NCBI RefSeq assembly: GCF_030269925.1
Contig: NC_085131.1
Location: 1,750,001-1,814,000 of the forward strand
Direction: 5' to 3'
Length of the DNA: 64,000 nucleotides
Source of the DNA: Bombyx mori
Taxonomy: Eukaryota; Arthropoda; Insecta; Lepidoptera; Bombycidae
Of this stretch, positions 8,866 through 21,665 are shown piece after piece; position 1 is the stretch's first letter, and each line of letters starts with the position of its first letter. The notes under the pieces are model-generated. The model ran no database searches, had not been told where the DNA came from, and worked only from the letters and a program-made list of their open reading frames with translations. The translations under genes and the position numbers were made by a program.

Positions 8866-11103
8866 TTTTAAATAAATGTATCTGAATTATTAAAAACTAG
8901 GTAAAATAAATGATAGCATTTCACAGTGTCGTTTGATTGACACCTCTCCGCAGGGCACGCGATTGGGAAGGTGCCATACTTTATTAAATACGCGGTGAAG
9001 TAGAAATAAATAACACTAATTCTCAATACGATGAAATTAGCCGTAAGGTTAACATAAGTTAAAGTTAAATTTCGTTTCAAATCTGGAACTATTATATCGT
9101 ATTTCGACTGATTTCGTAATAACTAAGAGGATAAAGTTCGCGTTACAAATAATTTTTTTCAAGCTTAAGACACCGGCGGCCCCATGTGGCCAGGGATCAG
9201 GGCTGCCAACAACGAATACAAAAAAAAACACGTATCCGCACATGACGCCCGTTCCAAATCCGAAATTCCCTCCAAAACGGTCTCACGCTGAGCGACCGAA
9301 AAAAATTCTCGTTCTGCTTCGTTCTTTTTTTCAAATACCATTTTTTTTTTTTTCGTTCGTTCCGACGCATTGTATGCGACGCACCCGACTCGGACCTTAG
9401 ACTCTTTATTAACAAGATTTTGAATATTCTATTGTAGCTAACACTTTCTATGTTCGAAATTTAATTCTTGTTTTTTTTTGGAATATTTTTTTTTTCTTTC
9501 AATTCCTGGTTTGGACATTTCGCTTGAATTATTCCCGCCAGTTTCGTTAAAAGGTTTAAGACGGCGATTGCTCAGTTCAGCTTGGTTCTGTTTTTTTTTT
9601 CTTCCATAAACGTCACTTGAATATGTTTTTGACGTGGGTGAGCGCGTGTATAATTGCCGTCAGGTAGTTTTCGTGTTAGGATCCTTGTAATATATTGATA
9701 ATTAAAGGACGGCTTAAATTGGAAATTTTTGTCAAATTTTTATAGTCGTTCTGATTGAGGTAACGAGCGTGGGTCGTTGAGGTCCCCTCTCTTTAAGGCG
9801 GTAGCTTTACGTTATAATATATTCATGGGTTTTCAAAGGTGTAATCGAGTTTCGATTTGTCTTGCTAGATTATAAAAACATTGTATCCGAACGTTAATAT
9901 GGCGTGCGCTCGTAAAAACTAAATACGAACTATTTTGATTGGTTATATTTTTAATAGTTGACGTTTTATTACGGCTTTTACGGTTGACGGTCGATGTTAG
10001 TGCCTCGTTTATATATATATAACCGCTTAATAAGTTATAATAGCGTCGAATGTGGCTTATAATCGGCTAATCAGATCGCTTATGGCCTCCCAGACACTTA
10101 CATCTATCATTGTCTACATTATTAATGGTACTTTTTATATCAATACTTTACGGCCATAAGTTCTTAAATTTAATTGTCTACGGGTTCGAACGAGAGGTCT
10201 GTTGATGAGACCTCTTATTGTTTATTGTTAATTGAAACTTTAATGATTTGAATGTGGTGTTTTAACAAACAGCGCGTCCAAAGTCCAGTCCATTTTCAGA
10301 ACTATTTCAAAGGGTTCTATCAATACTATGTGGATTCGCTGTGTGGTTAAAAACATTTTTATTGCATTAGATGACCATTAGAAGTCATGGTTCAAACGAT
10401 GTAAGTATTACAGTGTGAGTATCACCTATCGTCCTAATTTTTTTTTCAGTGTGGCTATCGAGTTCTTCTTGTGCCGTTGTTGCCAGCGTCAAGTTTATAA
10501 AAAATAAGAAATTATAGAGTAGCTACACGTAGTATTTACTTAAATATAAACTTTATTACATTAGAAATGAACTATAGCGGACAGAAATTAATTTGTTGAA
10601 CGAAATGCAATGAGACGAGATTGAACGAAATAATTACTAATAAAAATGGCGGGAAAATTACTCGAGATTTCGGTTGATTTTTTATTTTGGATCACATCGA
10701 ACGCCTCGATCAGCGCTGTTTTCCCACGGCTGTGCAATTTTATAGATGCTACACTGCTAACTAGCCACCATTACAACTAGTTTAAGCTTGCAGAAACACT
10801 AAAGTAACAAAATATACCTACTCATGTAACCTAGCCGCTTGCGACCCCGCTAATGAGTCAGTGGGGATACCCACCCCTGGATAGCCACAATACCATCACA
10901 ATTAAATAATCTTTTCAGTTTTATCAGGCTAATGAATTAAAAAATATAATTATTAACTTTGATATTAACCTTTTTATCCAGGTCCGTGTAAAACTAATAA
11001 ATTATTGTATCATCATCGGCTCTTGACGCGCGTGTATATTGTCAAGTTGATTGGACTTCTTGAAGTCGTGTGAATGACTTTAAAAGATTCCGTTGCATAG
11101 TTG
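8866..11103. other. Mostly unique spacer, no gene found
   Basis: AT-rich DNA with several long T-runs (9340-9600). No ORF resembles a known protein and no exon structure is visible. A degraded copy of a small dispersed repeat (shared with 21.5 and 37.8 kb) occupies about 10990-11105. Confidence 0.4.
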
Positions 11104-11281
11104 AACGAGGTCACGGCTCGCCTGCTGTTAAGCCTTCACTGAATTCCAAAGGCGTAAGGTCTCAGTGCTTATAGTAGAATGGCTGCCGCAGCCTTCAAAC
11201 CGAAACGCATTACTGCTTCACGGCAGAAATAGGTAGGGTACCTACCCTTGCGGACTCACAAGAGGTCCTACCGCCAGTAAA
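11104..11281 (-). mobile_element. BMC1-like tail, 3'-eroded
   Basis: The AAACCGAAACGCATTACTGC block to the CCGCCAGTAA terminus is clear; the poly-A side is heavily mutated and partly deleted. Confidence 0.6.
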
Positions 11282-11855
11282 CGTATAGATAAATAGAAGC
11301 GTATTAATTAAGGGAAATTTAATGAATTTGTCAAACGGAAGGTAATCGAAAAATAAATAAAAAATATTTGGAAACAGTTTTATTTACACAAAAATAATTT
11401 TAAATCTAAATCTTAAAGCGTTTTTAATTATGGTCGTATTTCGGCTGTTACGCGAATATTAATTGTCATATAAAATCCTCATTCCTCTTTTACGAACGAT
11501 CGAAAAACAAATCTCTGTTAAAATATCTTGCTCGATTAAGAAAACACAACTACGGGTAATCTTTAAGACGGCTGGCGAGGCAAAACGACGAGTCGCAACA
11601 ACAATAGAGCAATAACAATCAGCGTTAATTAAGTTCGACCGGAGAGCGGCGGACATCTTGAATTATCGCTAAATAAATTTGCCTACTAATTGCCTTCTGG
11701 GACTTCGAACACTAATAATATTAATGTTTAACGTTTGACTCGCAATTTTGCTTGTACGTTATTGTGTACGTGAGATTTGCGGTTTGCGAAGTAAAACTTC
11801 TTTACGCACGCTTGAGTTGGGAAGTAAGTTGAAGAATGCGTCAAGACACTGCGTT
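11282..11855. other. Spacer, nothing recognised
   Basis: AT-rich sequence with no coding signal or repeat that I can name. Confidence 0.35.
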
Positions 11856-12102
11856 TTACTGGTGGTAGGACCTCTTGTTAGTCCGCACGGGTAGGTACCA
11901 CCGCCCCTCCTGTTTCTGCCGTGAAGCAGTAATGCGTTTCGGTTTGAAGGGTGGGGCAGCCGTTGTAACTATACTGAGACCTTAGAACTTATATCTCAAG
12001 GTGTGTGGCGCATTTACGTTGTAGATGTCTATGGGCTCAAGTAACCACTTAACACCAGGTGGGCTGTGAGCTCGTCCAGACATCTAAGCAATAAAAAAAA
12101 AT
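11856..12102 (+). mobile_element. BMC1-like tail
   Basis: The copy runs from TTTACTGGTGGTAGG to AAGCAATAAAAAAAA with few differences from the family consensus, so it is relatively young. Confidence 0.85.
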
Positions 12103-12614
12103 AACAATAGACAGCGTTACGAAAAGCGTGATCGCGCGAGGCGAACGGAAGATGAGAGGGAGATATAATTTAGTGAATATAGAAAGAGAGAGAGCTGTTC
12201 GCGTGCACATTTTCTTTCTCTCTTCCCCTCAAATTTATTCAAATTCTTTACTCATTAAAATAATAAATTTCAATATTTGTAGAAAAGCAATATATCGCAT
12301 CTTTAAAATTGAAGTGACTTAATACAAAATTCTTGTTTTTTGGTAAACGGCAAAAATTTCATTGAAGTATTGCAATATTTTAGTTTTTCGATTTTAATGC
12401 TTTAATATAGGTACGGGCTTGATTTAAAAGAGACGTAAATATTACTTTATCCTTTTCTAGACCAAAAAAAAAAAACAATTTAATTTTATAAGCTCATAGA
12501 ATATTTATGTCTTTAAATCGGACAGATTACAAAACACATTTTCTTAAAAAATTTTTGTTAAGGAACTTCAATTCTAAACGTGCGATATGTCCATATATGT
12601 GTAATCTTCTTTTA

Positions 12615-12735
12615 TATCGTTCCCTTACTGCTAAGGATCGTGACCACATGTGACTTTCCTCCACAGTATTCGATTATGGGTGTCATGGACCGCATGGTAC
12701 AGACTACCACCAAGTACTTTCTTTACTAGGTCTGA
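12615..12735 (-). mobile_element. LINE 3'-end fragment
   Basis: The stretch CGTTCCCTTACTGCTAAGG-ATCGTGACCACATG matches, on the opposite strand, the 67-bp insertion at 43924-43990, showing it is the end of a retrotransposon. The coding part is missing. Confidence 0.5.
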
Positions 12736-12767
12736 CCATGTGTTGTACCTACGTATATATACATACA

Positions 12768-13041
12768 CTAGCTTTTGCCCGCGACTCCGTCCGCATGGAA
12801 CAGTTACTTTGGCATAACGCTAAATTTTACCCCCCACTTCATTTGCATAGAAAGTGAAAATATTTAGAAACATTCTTTATTGGTGCTTCACTTGTATTGG
12901 TCTTACCGTAATATTGTATAGCTTTTGTCAGTAAATGGGCTATATAACACTGAAAGAATTTTTCAAATCGGACCAGTAGTTCCTGAGATTAGCGCGTTCA
13001 AACAAACAAACTCTACAGCTTTATATAATAAGTATAATAGA
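12768..13041 (-). mobile_element. Helitron (GAACGCGCTAATCTCAG family), 274 bp
   Basis: On the minus strand it begins TCTATTATACTTATTATATA after an A, contains TTGTTTGTTTGAACGCGCTA, and ends GGGCAAAAGCTAG before a T. The same family recurs at 51880 on the plus strand. Confidence 0.65.
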
Positions 13042-13231
13042 TATATAATAGATATAAAGAAAAGAAAGAAAGAAGTAATATAAAGAAGTTTTACTTCAGT
13101 CATGTGGTATATAAAGCTCACTCGGTTTTTTAACAAGACCCTCATATGCGAGTCGCTGGCGATCGAACTATCCCGTAACATCTGAAACTCGATACGTGTT
13201 TTATCGGTAACCGTACTCGTCGAACTCGACG

Positions 13232-13411
13232 CGTTAGCTCGCTAAATTTCTCGCCGGATCTTCTCAGCGGGTCGCGATTCCGATCCGGTAGTAGATTCAC
13301 TAGCGAAGCAGCTGCTCTTGAGTTGTTAGGTCTCCTTCAGAGGCGCTCGGGTAGCCGTTATCAAATCCCACCCTTCTTGGCTGAGTCTTTGCTCGCCCAC
13401 CTAAAAAAAAA
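13232..13411 (+). mobile_element. Bm1-related SINE variant
   Basis: It shares the TCTCGCCGGATCTTCTCAG core with Bm1, but its 3' half (GAGGCGCTCGGG, TCAAATCCCACCC, CTCGCCCACCT plus A-run) is different and matches the element beside the maT mariner at 38.4 kb. It is a sister SINE subfamily with an exchanged tail. Confidence 0.65.
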
Positions 13412-13464
13412 CATTTTTATCAAAAGAAAAATATTATATTACTATTAGTACACGGTGGTAGTAA

Positions 13465-13773
13465 GCAGAATGTTAATTTTTTTTTATTAATGTATAAAAA
13501 TACATAAAATCAATTAAAAAAAAATATTACACACACTACGACGTATTTGATCCACAGACGCATATGTAATCTTTTGTTTATTGTTGAAGTCTGTGGTCAA
13601 ATTGAGAATAGGTTAATATTGTTTGTCTTTGATATTATTTGTCTATATAGTGTAGCCTTGACGAAATCTGTGTATTTAAATAAAAAATAAAATTTGACAA
13701 TAGAACCAATGTACAAACTTGTAATTCCAATCAATTATAAGTAGTCGAATTTCGACTACTGCGGGACCACTAG
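13465..13773 (+). mobile_element. Helitron family C, 5'-truncated
   Basis: It ends with the palindrome TAGTCGAATTTCGACTA, 11 bases, then CTAG and T. The family 5' end (TCTATATATTAATACGTG) is missing. Confidence 0.65.
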
Positions 13774-13989
13774 TACAATATAAATGGGGCTTCATCTTCG
13801 TGTGTCAATTCACGTTATGAGTTCTATGGAAACTTAGCAAGAGACAAATCATGGACTGTTTCATGCCACTACGTAATAAGAATAATATTTATTGGTCTTG
13901 TAGTCAGACAAGTCTTGTACACACTCGTGAGTGGGAACCGTTGCTTATGGACATCAGCAATGCCAGAAGCATAATTAAGGCACTGCCAA

Positions 13990-14094
13990 CCTTTTTTTCC
14001 CTACCTATGCTGATAGCCTTAAGGGGCTATTTCAGCTTTTCCTTGACACTGGCCCCAGCCAGAGCAGTACTTCGTAGAATCTAACACCGGATCG
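13990..14094 (-). mobile_element. Bm1 SINE, internally deleted
   Basis: The 3' signature and A-run on the minus strand join directly to the GCCAGAGCAGTACTTCG block, skipping the GAGCTCACGGGGCTC segment. Confidence 0.65.
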
Positions 14095-15031
14095 CTGTCA
14101 ACCATTGAGTAATCAAAAGCTCATTTCAAGCAGGAATTATAGTGATTTAGGTAACATTGAATAAAATAGGTAATAAATACTAAGAACTCATCTATATACC
14201 TGGCGGCCGGGTAAACAATGTACTGTGAGTAGACTTTAGTAAACGCCTCGAGACGTGAACTGTGACTCCGTTTGCCTTTCTATATTTTTTTTGAACAAAA
14301 GTATTATCTGTGCATCGTTGACACTGATTGACGCGTCAATGTCAGTTGCATATTGACACGAGGCGGAGTTTATTGATTGATGCGGAAATGTTCGTTCCGT
14401 ATTGGAATGCAGCTAGTCGCCTTATTATGGGTAAATAAAACTTCGTAAAACATTTCAATATCGATAATTTTTCCCGGCATTTTTTACGTTTTAAAACTGT
14501 CAAATACGTCATTTAAAATCGCCATTCCAAAACGGAAGTTTAATCGATTTTTTTCTAGTGATTTTGAGGAAAGTCAGCAGCAATTAATATAATAGTTCCA
14601 ATATTCGTGTCGAGCGCCGTATCTTTTCGATCGTTTCGTAATTTATCGATGTTTACCGAAGTCTGACACCTTACCGAATTAGCATTTTAATGTTACTGTC
14701 GTTTCGTTCGAAAATTAATCATGGCTTCGTTTATCTAAGATAGAATTTTTTAAATCTAATTATATATCTGCGATAATACTACATTAGTAAGTAGTTTTTT
14801 TTTTTATGACTACCTCACTAGGGATAGTTGTGAAAATAAGCAGTTATAAGGTTTAAAAAAATTAACGAACTGTATGTATTTCATTGTAAATTTATCGAAA
14901 TCATATTTTTATTAAAAAAAAAAATCGACTCATTGCTACAGTACTTTTCGCCTTTGACTGGTGGGCTGTGGGTTCAATTCTGAAATCGTAAAAAACTTTC
15001 TTGTGGTAAACTTTGGAAAACTCACAATATG
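14095..15031. other. Spacer, no gene found
   Basis: Unique AT-rich DNA with homopolymer A/T tracts at about 14798 and 14912. No recognised coding or repeat. Confidence 0.35.
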
Positions 15032-15166
15032 CTTTTTTTATGGCTTAGATGGGTGGACGTGCTCACAGTCCACCTGGTGCTAAGCGGTTACTGGAGCCCA
15101 TAGACATCTACAACGTAAATGCGCCACCCATGTTAAAATATAACTTCTAAGGTATCAGTATAGTTT
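15032..15166 (-). mobile_element. BMC1-like tail, short
   Basis: Only the poly-A-proximal half is present, stopping near the TCAGTATAG block. Confidence 0.7.
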
Positions 15167-15654
15167 TTAGAGTTAATAGTATTAGAAATATCTATAGAAC
15201 GTGGACTACAATATACTGAAATCGTTTATCAGGTGTCTTCTTCAGTTACGACATACTTAATTTGCAATTAAATTATATTGTAAAGAAAAAAGCGTGGACA
15301 TCGTTACAAAAAAAAAACACTCAAACTTGTAAACGAGAACGTCCCAACTGATCTTAAATGATCACCAGAACCCGTAGACTCTCTCTCACCTTGGAACATA
15401 AGGCCGACGGATCAATTGAATGGTACTACAATTGTCCTATACAAATCGGTTGACTGTTCCGGGATGGAAATAACCTGCCCCTGCCGGCTTACAATTTGTC
15501 TTTTATCATACAAAGTACAACCTCAATCCTCCAATGTTAATGAGATCATCGAATAATTTTTATCTAGCCAAACGAATGCAATATATTAATGCTCATATCC
15601 AACCCAGGGGACGGGGCAACGCCAAGCCTTTGTCGCCCGAAACATGTCTCATCG

Positions 15655-15872
15655 GATTTCCCAGATCCACTCTCGGTACTTTTAAGCTCCTCAAGCACCG
15701 GTCACCGTCCTTTGACGAGTAAATTAACTCACAGATACAGCCCACTGAGTTTCTCGCCGGATCTTCTGAATGGGTCGCGATTCCGATCCATTGAAAATCC
15801 AGTGGTAGATTCTGCTAAGCATTGCTCTTGCTAGGGCTAGTGTTAGCAAATTCTCTCAGGTTGTCCCGTGTA
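15655..15872 (+). mobile_element. Bm1 SINE with internal changes
   Basis: It runs from the GGTACTTTTAAG-like block through the GCCGGATCTTCTGAATGGG core to TTCTCTCAGGTTG. An extra AAAATCCAGTGG replaces part of the GATCCGGTGG sequence, and the A-rich 3' end is lost at the adjoining Helitron. Confidence 0.65.
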
Positions 15873-15879
15873 CGCCTAA

Positions 15880-16169
15880 TCTCTGTATATAAAAATGAAT
15901 TGCTGTTCGTTAGTCTCGCTAAAACTCGAGAACGGCTGGACCGATTTGGCTAATTTTGGTCTTGAATTATTCCTGGAAGTCCAGAGAAGGTTTAAAAGGT
16001 AGATAAATATGAAAATGCTCGGAATTAAATAAAAATAGCAATATTGTTTTTCCTTTGATGTGGCCCCCGTCGGACCGATTCCTTTTGTTTGTATTAAGTT
16101 TATTTTATACAAAAGTTTAGGTCTTTTATTTATCGATTGAGGCACTACGAAGTCTGCCGGGTCAGCTAG
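15880..16169 (+). mobile_element. Helitron family D, 290 bp
   Basis: The copy begins TCTCTGTATATAAAAATGAA after an A, contains AACGGCTGGACCGATTTGGC, and ends GCCGGGTCAGCTAG before T. The ends fit a complete non-autonomous Helitron inserted into or beside the Bm1 copy. Confidence 0.7.
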
Positions 16170-16397
16170 TAAATAGATATATTTTTTCTTATTTCTTTAG
16201 AAAATAGTACTATTTTTTTTCTTTTTTAAATAAAACATAACTTACTTAGACGCGTTATAAGTTAATCGCGTCCGATTAGTTATTCAACTTTTTTAATTTT
16301 AAGCTTATCAGATTTATAAACGCTCAGAATGATATATTATGTAGCTCTTCGATTAAAGATATTATAAAGATATTTTTTGATATATTTTTTTATAACA

Positions 16398-16836
16398 TTT
16401 ATTTTTATTGCTTAGATGAGTGGACGAGCTCACAGCCCACCTGGTGTGAAGTGGTTACCGGACCTCATAGACATCTACGACGTAAATGCGCCACCCACCT
16501 TGAGATATAAGTTCTAAGGTCTTAAGTATAGTTACAACGGCTGCCTCACCCTTTCAACCGAAACGCATTACTGCTTCACGGCAGAAATAGGCAGGGTGGT
16601 GATACCTACCCGCGCGGACTCACAAGAGGTCCTACCACCAGTAATTACGCAAATTATAATTTTGCGGGTTTGATTTTTATTACACGATGTTATTCCTTCA
16701 CCGTGGAAGTAAATCGTGAACATTTGTTGAGTACGTATTTCATTAGAAAAATGGGTACCCGCCTGCGGGATTCGAACACCGTTGCATCGCTACATGCGAA
16801 TGCACTGGAAGTCTTATCCTTTAGGCCACGACGACT
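16398..16836 (-). mobile_element. Composite tRNA-headed SINE, full length
   Basis: On the minus strand the copy starts with a tRNA-like head (GTCGTGGCCTAAAGGATAAG box A; GTGTTCGAATCCC box B near 16775-16787), continues through an AATGAAATACGTACTCAAC spacer and TTGCGTAATTACTGG, and ends in the complete BMC1-like tail with poly-A. About 440 bp. It shows that tail-only copies can be 5'-truncated versions of this SINE. Confidence 0.75.
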
Positions 16837-16891
16837 AGAACAAAATTATATTGTATTAATAGTTACCAAAGAAAATTAATATATGCAATCA

Positions 16892-17140
16892 TTTACTGGT
16901 GGTAGGACCTCTTGTGAGTCCACGCGGGTAGGTATCACCACCCCGCCTATTTCTGCCGTGAAGCAGTAATGCGTTTCGATTTGAAGGGTGGGGTAGCCGT
17001 TGTAACTATACTTGAGACCTTAGAACTTATATCTCAAGGTGGGTGGCGCATTTACGTCGTAGATGTTTATGAGCTCCAGTAACCACTTAACACCAGGTGG
17101 GCTGTGAGCTCGTCCACCCAGCTAGCAATAAAAAAAAATA
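16892..17140 (+). mobile_element. BMC1-like tail
   Basis: Complete tail from TTTACTGGTGG to AGCAATAAAAAAAA, 56 bp after the oppositely oriented composite SINE. Confidence 0.8.
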
Positions 17141-17302
17141 CAATCGTTCTTTCTTAAGCTACGTATTATTCCAACACGACATTGGCATGCGACGCATTAC
17201 AGATTTGTAGTATTCAAAGTCTACAAGTTTCTCACGCCAATTAAAAAAACAATATAGATATTTCCGAATGGCCCGGTAGCGACGAACATCGATTAATAAT
17301 AA

Positions 17303-17666
17303 TCTATATATTAATACGTGAAAAAACAAAAACTTTGTATCCCTTTTTACGAAAACTCCGCGGACGGAGGAGTATGAAATTTTCCACACTTATAGAGATT
17401 AAAGAGAAGGAGTGCACAATGCTAATATATTTTTTAAATAATGCATAAAAAGTACCCAATAAAGAAAACATTACACACACTTAATATGTATTTGACACAC
17501 ACACGCATATATACTATTTTGTTTATTATTAGTCTGTGGTCAAGTCGAGACTAGATTAATATTGAGTAAAGAAGTAAAGTATTTGACAATAGAACCATAA
17601 TGATGTTCAAAATTATAATTTAAATTAATAATTATAGTCGAATTTCGACTACCGGGGGACCACTAG
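17303..17666 (+). mobile_element. Helitron family C, complete, 364 bp
   Basis: Both ends are present: A then TCTATATATTAATACGTG at the 5' end; TAGTCGAATTTCGACTA palindrome, short spacer, CTAG, then T at the 3' end. It is the best whole reference copy for the family in the window. No coding capacity. Confidence 0.75.
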
Positions 17667-19247
17667 TTTATTTAAATACAATCTCAATATATTCTCGAAT
17701 TCGTATTTGTGAATCAAGCGTGGTGGCGACAAGCTAGCGCGGTGTGAGCGCCGCGTACCAACAGAGAACAATCTTGGGACGCAATAAACCGCCCGCTCAG
17801 AGCGACCGCTATCTAAAATCTCATTCGCCGTTGTCTCACTGTTGTCTCACGTCTTTATCAACATTTTCACGTTTATATATATAAAAAAAAAAAAACATAA
17901 CGCGTATTGTTTGCGGCCTAATCCCCGCATCCTCGTTTTGTCAGAGGATGCCAAACGGTAGCCCTTGAAATTTATGACATACGGGCTCTATCTTATCTGT
18001 GGCCACTCACCAACATATGTCACAAGCACGGCGCCTAATGCTGTACCTGTTGATCAAACACTCGAGTGTTATAAAATCTAAAAATATTTGCGTTAGGATC
18101 GGATTTAGGTTCATGGCGTGTGCTTTTGAATATCAAAAGCTATTTCTATTGTTTTATTTAAGGTTTTAACGGGGACGAGGTCTGTTACGGTCGTCGCGCA
18201 CGAGTTCCGTAAATCCAAGATGGCAGTTTCGCTAATTTCGCGCCCTTTCACCTGTCAATCAGACGTCACAGACGCAAACGGCGCGCTGGTATTAGCGGAT
18301 AAGAAAACAACTCGGATACACCACGCTCGTGAAGTTCAACGAATTCAAATGTATAGCGTTTGCATTTTAAAACGACCGCTTAATTCCAATCGGATATTTG
18401 TAATTGAACACGAAATTGTAGACAGTTCTCCGTGCGTGATTCGTCCGTCGCCATGCTGTCGTGGGTGTAATTCAAAATGGTGTTTCCAATGAAATTTATT
18501 GTATTATTTTGACTTAATTTAACGCGAACTGACTGATATACGACGACGTTGTTATAATTAATTATGATTGTTTTTTTTTTTAAATAGACACGCGCACAAG
18601 AACGCACTTTTGATATTAATAGGCTGAGAAAGTTAGCACAGATAAAACACAAACGGTCGGATGCATTTCTGAACGCGCGTTTTACTATAGACATTCTATG
18701 TTTTTTCTATTTTCTAGTTACTCAATGAAGTGATGCAGTACTTTCTTCAATATACTCGGACATCAAATAAGGAACATATAACCTCTCTGATGCATATAGA
18801 AACGAGCTTACATCCAAACGATTGCGAGCGAAAACACAACACCCCGTGTTCAACAAATCCACTTAATGTTACGCACACTTAGCTTCAATTAGCTGGAAGT
18901 GCGTTATTATCAACAGGCGATTCAAAATGTAGGTATCACGACCACACATTTACTTAAAAAACATAATTTTCGATTTAATACAAACTCGATGCGCTAATCC
19001 AAGAACTTTATTGACGCGAATCGTTTGCCTCGTTTTTATTGGAATAATATACGACCCTATGATTCAAGGATGAGACATTTATTGGTATCTAAAAACACGT
19101 GTAACCGGTGAATTTCGAATGTAATAGATAATCATATACGTAACATTACAAGATCTTCTGTGACCACGAAAACTGTATTCGGAAAGTCATTAATAATGTG
19201 ATTACAATAAAAAAAAACGCGATATTAAACCGTAAAATTCGTTTTAA
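17667..19247. other. Spacer with a CpG-bearing stretch
   Basis: 17700-17840 and 18160-18330 are richer in CpG than the surroundings. Open frames here are short and unlike any protein I know. No exon or promoter could be defined. Confidence 0.35.
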
Positions 19248-19645
19248 CTAGAGGTCCCGCAGTAGTCGAAATTCGACTATAATTAATTGGAATTTTAAGT
19301 TTGTACACATACTATAATCACAAATTTCGCCAAGGCTACACTATAAAAAAAGATTAATAAAGACAAACAATATTGAATCTATTCTCAATTTGACCAGACG
19401 TCAAGAACAAAAGTTTGACAATAAATAGTATGCATGCGTGTGTGCGTCAAATACATGGTATGTGGTGTGTGTAATGTTTTCTTTATTGATTTAATGTATC
19501 TTTTGTGCATTATTTTTAAAAAAAAATATCATTGTGCACTTCTTCTCTATATTCTCTATAAGTGTGGAAAATTTCATACTCCTCCGTCCGCGCAATTTTC
19601 GTAAAAAGGGATACAAAGTTTTTGCTTCACGTATTAATATACAGA
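19248..19645 (-). mobile_element. Helitron family C, complete, minus strand
   Basis: The plus strand begins CTAGAGGTCCCGCAGTAG with the AGTCGAAATTCGACT palindrome and ends at the reverse of TCTGTATATTAATACGTG. At 398 bp it is longer than the 17.3-kb copy and carries the interior that copy lacks. Confidence 0.75.
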
Positions 19646-19888
19646 TTATATGATAATGGACACAAAACATCACGCTGCACGATCTTTTCGACTATCGAGG
19701 GAATTGTGTGTTGTGTGCCTAACAAATAAAATAAATAAATGAATAGATTTAGACGGCCCATTTGTATTGCCGTAGGTATATCTTAAGTACTCAAAACTCT
19801 ATGCCAAAACAAACTGCAATGTGAAACTAGGTATATCGTGCCAACCCTGGCCGGATTAGTTCCAAAAGCATCATTACAAAGTTCACTA

Positions 19889-20191
19889 TTAACACCTTAA
19901 ACGCCATATGAAAAATCGAGTATTTTCATTGAGGCCACGGTGCTCACCGGTGATCCTTACCTTACAGAACCGTTCGGGTCACGAGGATCACCCGTGTGAG
20001 CCTTTTAAAATATCTAAACTAGACGGTAAAAGTCGCTATTTTTTATCTTCCGTGCAAATTATCGCATTTTATAAAGTTTAGAATGAAAATCTCAAATTGA
20101 TCAAAATTACTGATTCTCTGATTTTAGCTTCGCCCGAATGGTATAAATTCTCTAGGCCCACCGGTGGCTCGTAATGCGCATAATGTGTTAA
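19889..20191. mobile_element. Candidate TTAA MITE, 303 bp
   Basis: The block starts TTAACACCTTAAACGCCAT and its other end, reversed, reads TTAACACATTATGCGCAT. These imperfect inverted ends with TTAA at both borders resemble piggyBac-type target use. An internal inverted pair (GCTCACCGGTGATCC and GGATCACCCGTGTGAGC) lies at about 19948-20002. Confidence 0.4.
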
Positions 20192-20260
20192 GGTTGCAGA
20201 TTACTCGGCAATTACTTCCTGCGTCCATTCGAAATGAATAAAAACTGCTCAAAGAATAAT

Positions 20261-20261
<1 letters not shown>

Positions 20262-20294
<33 letters not shown>
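20262..20294. repeat. GA dinucleotide microsatellite
   Basis: About 15 GA units, uninterrupted. A looser CATA/TACA microsatellite follows at 20455-20525. Confidence 0.9.
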
Positions 20295-20296
<2 letters not shown>

Positions 20297-20529
20297 CTTT
20301 ATTGTACACCAAAAAACAAATAAACAGTGCAATACATTAAACACAAAAAGTACAATTGGCGGTCTTATCGCTAAGAGCGATCTCTTCCAGAAAACCATCA
20401 TGTGGACAAGAATCATTTGGAAACAAGCTATGCGCGGTTCCCCCATTCCAGTGAAATACATATACATGTATGTACACATACATATACACATACATACATA
20501 CATATATCCGTAAATATACATACAATTAA

Positions 20530-21517
20530 TACACAATGTATTATAATATAATAAAATAATGATTAAAAAAAAAATGTTTCTTTACATATAAATAAGAATA
20601 AGCAATCGAACAAAATCGAGTTGAAACATATATTTCAATGACCTTATATCTCTTTGTTTTATTTTAGTATCGTCCAACGTAGCAACATGAGATTGCCATT
20701 GAATTGGAAAAAAGTAACTTAAATAGGAGCAAGGTTAAGGCATAGACGATTAGATCCTGGGGGCGGGAGCAATTCTGAATGTACGCGAGTTAGCGCCAAC
20801 ATCCTGTCTAGTACTGACGCGAATCAGTCGCAATCGAAACATCGATTAGAAGCCTCAATATGTGTGACGGCATTAATGATGTCTATGGACGAAAGAAGGT
20901 CTTAGCCGTATGGTGCTCGGAAACAATGCGTTCCAAGAGTTTCAAGTACTTCGCCATATAGCTTTGTACCTATATTTAATCGCCAATCCACGGAATAGAT
21001 AAATAAGGTAATAAAAGTAATAAACCTTATTTATCTATTTCGTGCGCCAATTGGTTTAAGATACATTTTAACACTTCAAAAACTATCTTAGTTATCTTAT
21101 ATATCCAGTGAGTTTTATAAGACTTCTAAGATAACCAGAAATGATATTCTAATTGGTAATATAATAAACCAGTTGAGCTCTTAGCTGGAAGCTATGTTCA
21201 TTCTATAATTGGAATTGCTCTCTGGCTTTGTACATTCAAAAAGGTAACGTGCTTTCTTAAAAAAATTAAAAAAATCAGATTTAACAAAAAAGATTTAAAT
21301 ATTGAAGCAATAGCTTTCAATTTTATTTCTCTTTGCAGGTTCGAAAATAATTAGTTATGTTTAGTTCAGAGATTAAAAAAAAGATATGCTTTAAGTTATT
21401 AAAGTTATTAAAGCATATCTTCTTATCATAAATTCATTAAATAACTGACCAAAGGATGACCATTTTTACATATTTTTTTAAGCTGCTCATACCGGTTATA
21501 TTAATGCGAAGTTACAA
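20530..21517. other. Spacer, nothing recognised
   Basis: AT-rich, with a short direct repeat AGTTATTAA near 21396. No gene signal. Confidence 0.3.
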
Positions 21518-21665
21518 AGTTATTTTATCGTCATCGGCATTTGATGCGCTTGCAAATTTACAAGTCCAATCAATTTGAGGTCGGTGAGAATTAGTATGAA
21601 TTTAATTAAATTTAATAAAAATTACGTACAAACAAACATACATACCGAGCTAATAAAAACGTGTT
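21518..21665 (+). repeat. Dispersed repeat E
   Basis: It shares the order CATCGGCATTTGATGCG, AAGT-CAATCAA, AAACAAACATACATACC and GCTAATAAAA with 37843-37980, and the first part with 10990-11105. The class is unknown; it is probably a transposon end. Confidence 0.5.

Noticed and set aside
20262..20294. GA repeat as a GAGA-factor regulatory site
   Set aside because: A pure microsatellite with no nearby gene; no support beyond the repeat.
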